From Caldisericales bacterium (GTDB lineage Bacteria > Caldisericota > Caldisericia > JAAYUI01), in the NCBI GenBank assembly GCA_022707885.1, contig JAKIZT010000008.1:26501-90500 (forward strand): DNA of 64,000 bases, written 5' to 3'. The notes below the pieces were generated by a model that was not told the origin of the DNA, did no database searches, and was given only the letters and a program-made list of their open reading frames with translations. The translations under genes and the position numbers were made by a program. This document shows positions 60,694-64,000 of the stretch, piece after piece; position 1 is the first letter of the stretch, and each line of letters begins with the position of its first letter.

Positions 60694-63010
60694 GCTCCCG
60701 GTTTGATTTTTCCGGAATGATTATTTTTATGTAGTTTCCAAAAGGCAATGTCCTTACTTCAAATGTTCCCCCCATTGCCTTGGTGAATTCTTTTGCATAG
60801 GAGAGTGCCAGGCCAACTGAACCGGGGTGTTCCTCGAGTGTTTTTGAAGGGATCCTTGTGAAAACGTCTGAAATATAATCCAAGTCTTCCTTGTTCCATT
60901 GTCTCCCATCGTCAATTACCGAAAGTGCAAGGTTTCTGTCAGCTACTTTGCAATAAAACCTCATTTTGTCACCTTTATGGAGATATATGAGTGATGCCTT
61001 ACAAAGATTGCCAATTATTCTGGAAACAACTTTTTTATCAAGCAAGAGAGGTTTGTTTTCACCAACAAACATGTTCTCCACGGTTATTCCCTTTTGCCAT
61101 GCGCTTTTTGCCAGCTTTCCTGTTTCCTGGTAAAAGGTATCAGAGAAGAAATTTCTCTCATTGTGAAAAGTAAATTTTCCATTTTTCAGCCTTCCAAGAT
61201 CAATCAGGTTTTCAATCAGCCATGAGAGAGATTCTGCAGATTGTGAAGCTATGCTTATGAATTCGATTTGCTCTTTTGTCATATTTGGTTTTCTTTGGTC
61301 AAGGAGCTCAAGGAAACCAAGGAGTGTCGTAAGAGGTGTCCTCAATTCATGCGTCATTGAGGCGATGAATTCATCTTTACCCTTGTTCATCTCCTCAAGC
61401 ATTGCAACTTTGTCTTTCAACTCATCGCCAATCAGATTTTTCTGGATTGCCAGCGCAAGCTGGTTTGAAAGACTTTTCATCATGTCTGCGACATCTGTGT
61501 TGAATACGTTACCAACTTTTGATGCGACAAACATATATCCTTTTACCCCTGTTGAAATTTGCATTTGGAAAACAGCCTGGGATTTGAATGAAAGGTCAAT
61601 TATTTTTGGAAAAATTTCTTGCGACTGGATTCTTTTGTGCATTTTTGAATATCTCTTGAAAATGATTTTTACAATTTCGCACTCATTATCATCCAGTCCT
61701 TTGAAGAAGGCCCCTTTTTCAATTGAGTCATCAGAATTGAACAACAATAGCGAAAAAGCATCCATTGGCAAAACTTCATTGATTGCATTCCAGGAGACCT
61801 CAAACATTTTTTCAATCGTTGTTGCCTGATCGATAAGCTCGGATGTCTGCACAAGGCTCTTCAGTATGTTAGCCTTTTGTCTGTCTTTTAAAATTTTCGT
61901 TGCTTCTTCTGTGATGTCTCTTGCATGCAGGAATAATTTTGGGCCATCACGTGTTTGTATATAAGCCGATTTTATCTGGACTATTTTGTTTGTTGATATG
62001 ATCTGTTTTTCAGAGTATCCAGAATTGATTGTTTCGTGGAAAAATTCAGAGAGATCCAGTGTATTGCTTAGCTTTGGACCGATGCCATCAAGTGGAGAAA
62101 GCCCCACTATTTCTTCAGCAGCCTTGTTCGCGCTGGTTATCTTGTATGTTTTTGGGTCAACACTGACTATTCCTTCTTTTTCGAATTCCAGCATTTGCAG
62201 GATGTACTCTTGTGATGTTCCTGGAAGCATGGAGTATATTTCTAGTTTCAACTGAAACTGCTCGCTAAGCATGAGAAGCATGAATGATATGCCGAAGAGC
62301 AACAATGAAAGCGAAAGGAAAATAATTGACTGGTCGTAATTTAGTATTGTGAATACTGGATTTCCCAATTCAGTCAACACCGAAAAAACCTCTGTGAGCA
62401 AGATCGAGATGACCATCCCAAAAATTACTGATGCCACCATTTTTTTTACGAAATCTGCGGGTTTGCTTGCGATAATTCTGAGCGCTTCGTATACGATGGC
62501 GACTTGGATGATATAGCTGACCAAATTTGTTACTACACCTGGGAATTGCCAGCTAGAGGTTAATCTGAAAAGATGAATCATCGAAAATATTACAAAGATT
62601 ATTGAGTAAACTGAAACAAACCATCCTGGTTTTTTGCCGTATAAGGGAAAATATGGCCTGATCAGAACAAGATAGGCCAGATATAACAAATAAAGCGTGA
62701 GCAGAAAAACTGATGAAAGGACAGTTTTTGAGGACAGAAGAAAATCTTGTCCAAAACCACCCAGATAAGCAAGTGATAGATAGGCCATCATCAGGAAAAT
62801 AACCAATCCTACAAGATAAGCTTTCCTCACCTTGTAATTGAGAGTCAGTGTTACAAAAAAGTATGTGATTATGCCTATTACGCAAAAAATCACATTATAT
62901 ATGGAAATGGCATGCTCATAATTACCGACCTGCCACACGAAAGGAAAATACGGCACGGTTATTCCTACCGCTAAAATCGAAAACAGTGCCAGTTTTTTTC
63001 TCGTGTCCAT
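60686..63010 (-). CDS. Membrane sensor histidine kinase with PAS and GAF domains
   Basis: A 774-residue sensor. Eight membrane helices fill residues 1-255. A PAS domain lies at about 285-380 and a GAF-like domain at about 395-540. HisKA follows with the phosphoryl-acceptor His554 in MTHELRTPL. The ATPase domain (about 650-770) is weakly conserved: the N-box reads NLCKASLIYL, lacking the usual Asn-Ala, the D-x-G-x-G box is DDGRQW, and the G2 box is GSVGLALSYAKEF. No response regulator is adjacent. There is no ribosome-binding site before ATG 63010; CATAAA lies 6 nt upstream. Confidence 0.82.
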   Translation of the reverse strand: MDTRKKLALFSILAVGITVPYFPFVWQVGNYEHAISIYNVIFCVIGIITYFFVTLTLNYKVRKAYLVGLVIFLMMAYLSLAYLGGFGQDFLLSSKTVLSSVFLLTLYLLYLAYLVLIRPYFPLYGKKPGWFVSVYSIIFVIFSMIHLFRLTSSWQFPGVVTNLVSYIIQVAIVYEALRIIASKPADFVKKMVASVIFGMVISILLTEVFSVLTELGNPVFTILNYDQSIIFLSLSLLLFGISFMLLMLSEQFQLKLEIYSMLPGTSQEYILQMLEFEKEGIVSVDPKTYKITSANKAAEEIVGLSPLDGIGPKLSNTLDLSEFFHETINSGYSEKQIISTNKIVQIKSAYIQTRDGPKLFLHARDITEEATKILKDRQKANILKSLVQTSELIDQATTIEKMFEVSWNAINEVLPMDAFSLLLFNSDDSIEKGAFFKGLDDNECEIVKIIFKRYSKMHKRIQSQEIFPKIIDLSFKSQAVFQMQISTGVKGYMFVASKVGNVFNTDVADMMKSLSNQLALAIQKNLIGDELKDKVAMLEEMNKGKDEFIASMTHELRTPLTTLLGFLELLDQRKPNMTKEQIEFISIASQSAESLSWLIENLIDLGRLKNGKFTFHNERNFFSDTFYQETGKLAKSAWQKGITVENMFVGENKPLLLDKKVVSRIIGNLCKASLIYLHKGDKMRFYCKVADRNLALSVIDDGRQWNKEDLDYISDVFTRIPSKTLEEHPGSVGLALSYAKEFTKAMGGTFEVRTLPFGNYIKIIIPEKSNRELE

Positions 63011-63161
63011 AGTTGTTTTATGCTAACTGATTTGTGTAAATCGGCAATAAGATATATTTTCACATCCTTAACTTCAAACTAGGTATAATTTGCGATATCA
63101 ATCATTTTTTGTGGAGTTTAAATCCATCCAGAAAATGATTAAATCCTGAAATTGAAACCAC

Positions 63162-63189
63162 TTGACAAACAATATATATGTACTAAAAT
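63162..63189 (+). promoter_or_regulatory. Promoter of the str ribosomal operon
   Basis: A perfect TTGACA (63162-63167), 16-bp spacer and TAAAAT (63184-63189). Transcription would start near 63196, leaving a leader of about 150 nt before rpsL. Confidence 0.75.
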
Positions 63190-63203
63190 TTCCGTTCGTG
63201 CTT

Positions 63204-63300
63204 GGAGTATAGCTTGACTTTCAATCTTGTTGGGCGACCCTTGCTTGCGAAGAATAGCCCTATTTCGCAGGCGCCATAAGTGAAAATAGAATAGCACTCC
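63204..63300 (+). ncRNA. Structured leader of the rpsL mRNA
   Basis: GGAGT (63204-63208) pairs with ACTCC (63296-63300), closing a region that holds a 9-bp hairpin (63243-63251 with 63264-63272; TGCGAA/TTCGCA core) and GGCG/CGCC pairing alternatives. There is no long reading frame. It may be a ribosomal-protein binding site for autoregulation or another cis element; the function is inferred from position only. Confidence 0.45.
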
Positions 63301-63346
63301 GGCCAAAAAAATTGCACTTAAATATATTATGCGTTTGAGGTGATAG

Positions 63347-63721
63347 ATGCCTACTATTAGTCAATTGATTAGGCACGGGAGACAAACTCCCAAGACCAAG
63401 TCTAAGACGCCGGCTCTCCAAGAGTGCCCGCAACGTCGCGGAGTGTGCACAGTAGTCCGCACCATGACGCCAAAGAAGCCGAACTCGGCCTTGAGGAAAA
63501 TTGCCAAGGTCAGGCTCTCAAACGGTATTGAAGTTCTTGCTTATATTGGTGGAATTGGACACTCTTTGCAGGAGCACTCCGTTGTCATGGTAAGGGGCGG
63601 ACGTGTTAAGGATCTTCCTGGTGTGAGATATCACATCGTCAGGGGAACCCTCGACACGACAGGCGTTGAAACACGCCGTCAGGGTCGTTCAAAATACGGC
63701 GCCAAGCGCCCGAAGAAGTGA
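63347..63721 (+). CDS. rpsL: Ribosomal protein S12
   Basis: 124 residues, the full length of bacterial S12. All core blocks are present: [22 protein letters not shown] (the Lys in the streptomycin-sensitive form), [14 protein letters not shown] and [27 protein letters not shown] precedes ATG 63347. It starts the usual str operon (S12, S7) under the promoter at 63162. Confidence 0.98.
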   Translation: MPTISQLIRHGRQTPKTKSKTPALQECPQRRGVCTVVRTMTPKKPNSALRKIAKVRLSNGIEVLAYIGGIGHSLQEHSVVMVRGGRVKDLPGVRYHIVRGTLDTTGVETRRQGRSKYGAKRPKK

Positions 63722-63728
63722 GGAACGC

Positions 63729-64000
63729 ATGCCAAGGAAAAAACTAGTTCTTAAAAAAAGGCAGCGCCTTGACCCGATCTACCAGAACGCCCAAATTGGA
63801 AGACTTATCGGCAAGATCCTGGTTGAAGGAAAGAGGATCAGGGCCGAGCAGATAGTTTACGGTGCTCTTGATACCGTGGCCCAGAAAACCGGAAAGACTC
63901 CAGTTGAGGTCATGGAAACCGTTATTGACAAGTGCCGTCCAAGGGTAGAGGTAAAACCACGCCGTGTTGGTGGAGCAACCTACCAGGTCCCGCTCGAAGT
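63729..64000 (+). CDS. rpsG: Ribosomal protein S7, cut by right edge
   Basis: The start of bacterial S7. ATG 63729 is 7 nt after rpsL and has GAGGAAC before it. About 90 residues are visible: PRKKLVLKKRQRLDPIYQNA, then ILVEGKRIRAEQIVYGALD, KTPVEVMETVIDKCRPRVEV and PRRVGGATYQVPLEV, all core S7 elements. The rest lies outside the window. Confidence 0.97.
   Translation, partial: MPRKKLVLKKRQRLDPIYQNAQIGRLIGKILVEGKRIRAEQIVYGALDTVAQKTGKTPVEVMETVIDKCRPRVEVKPRRVGGATYQVPLE

Noticed and set aside
1..64000. CRISPR array, insertion sequence or prophage
   Set aside because: No regularly spaced direct repeats, transposase or integrase genes, or phage structural genes were seen.

Overview
The window is bacterial chromosomal DNA. 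Core bacterial genes (lysS, valS, greA, murI, folC, rpsL-rpsG, one tRNA-Val), Shine-Dalgarno sites of the AGGAGG type and dense gene packing all point that way. The species cannot be named from the sequence. Clues to lineage are several secreted proteins carrying the 'copper amine oxidase N-terminal' (stalk) domain, a GatD-type glutamyl-tRNA(Gln) amidotransferase subunit that is otherwise a hallmark of archaea, an AMMECR1 protein, and many low-annotation membrane proteins. Together these suggest an anaerobic, deep-branching or candidate-phylum bacterium. No phage, insertion sequence, CRISPR array or replication origin was found.

Layout. 1-9100 (mostly +): an unknown gene cut by the left edge, a lipoprotein, a helix-hairpin-helix protein, a flavodoxin, an AT-rich gap, a calcium-type P-ATPase, a GNAT acetyltransferase, an Amt ammonium channel, two VOC proteins, a frameshifted 4Fe-4S protein and a receiver-like protein. 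9167-17450: an MgtA-like P-ATPase, a GyrI-like protein, an orphan restriction-type nuclease, a tandem pair of small membrane proteins (the first frameshifted), a membrane polyferredoxin pair and two unknown membrane-linked genes. 17469-35474 (all -): dCMP deaminase, a stalk-domain protein, murI, two flippase-like paralogues, a potassium channel, an SPFH/zinc-ribbon protein, lysS, greA, AMMECR1, a large membrane protein with a PIN-like tail, folC and valS. 35653-49965: a secreted phospholipase-D/stalk fusion, more membrane proteins, a kinase-fold protein, a TspO homologue, an M1-type pseudopeptidase, a PQQ propeller, gatD, a dockerin-bearing esterase, a low-GC PIN cassette and a methyltransferase pair. 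50000-63010: an M1-type peptidase with a stalk domain, a giant PQQ/stalk protein, tRNA-Val, YihY, an epimerase/methyltransferase/IMPase/NUDIX operon and a membrane histidine kinase. 63162-64000: promoter, structured leader and start of the str ribosomal operon.

Themes. (1) An extracellular protein set: four stalk-domain proteins with different cargo domains, two PQQ propellers, an esterase with a dockerin, and an active/inactive pair of M1-like peptidases. (2) Ion homeostasis: two P-type ATPases, a K+ channel and an ammonium channel. (3) Several genes have a -10 box 6-8 nt before the start codon and no ribosome-binding site, which suggests leaderless mRNAs. (4) Two single-base frameshifts interrupt otherwise well-formed genes. 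The most unusual items are the M1 pseudopeptidase, the stalk-PLD fusion, the bacterial GatD, the membrane protein with a PIN-like tail, and the rpsL leader.
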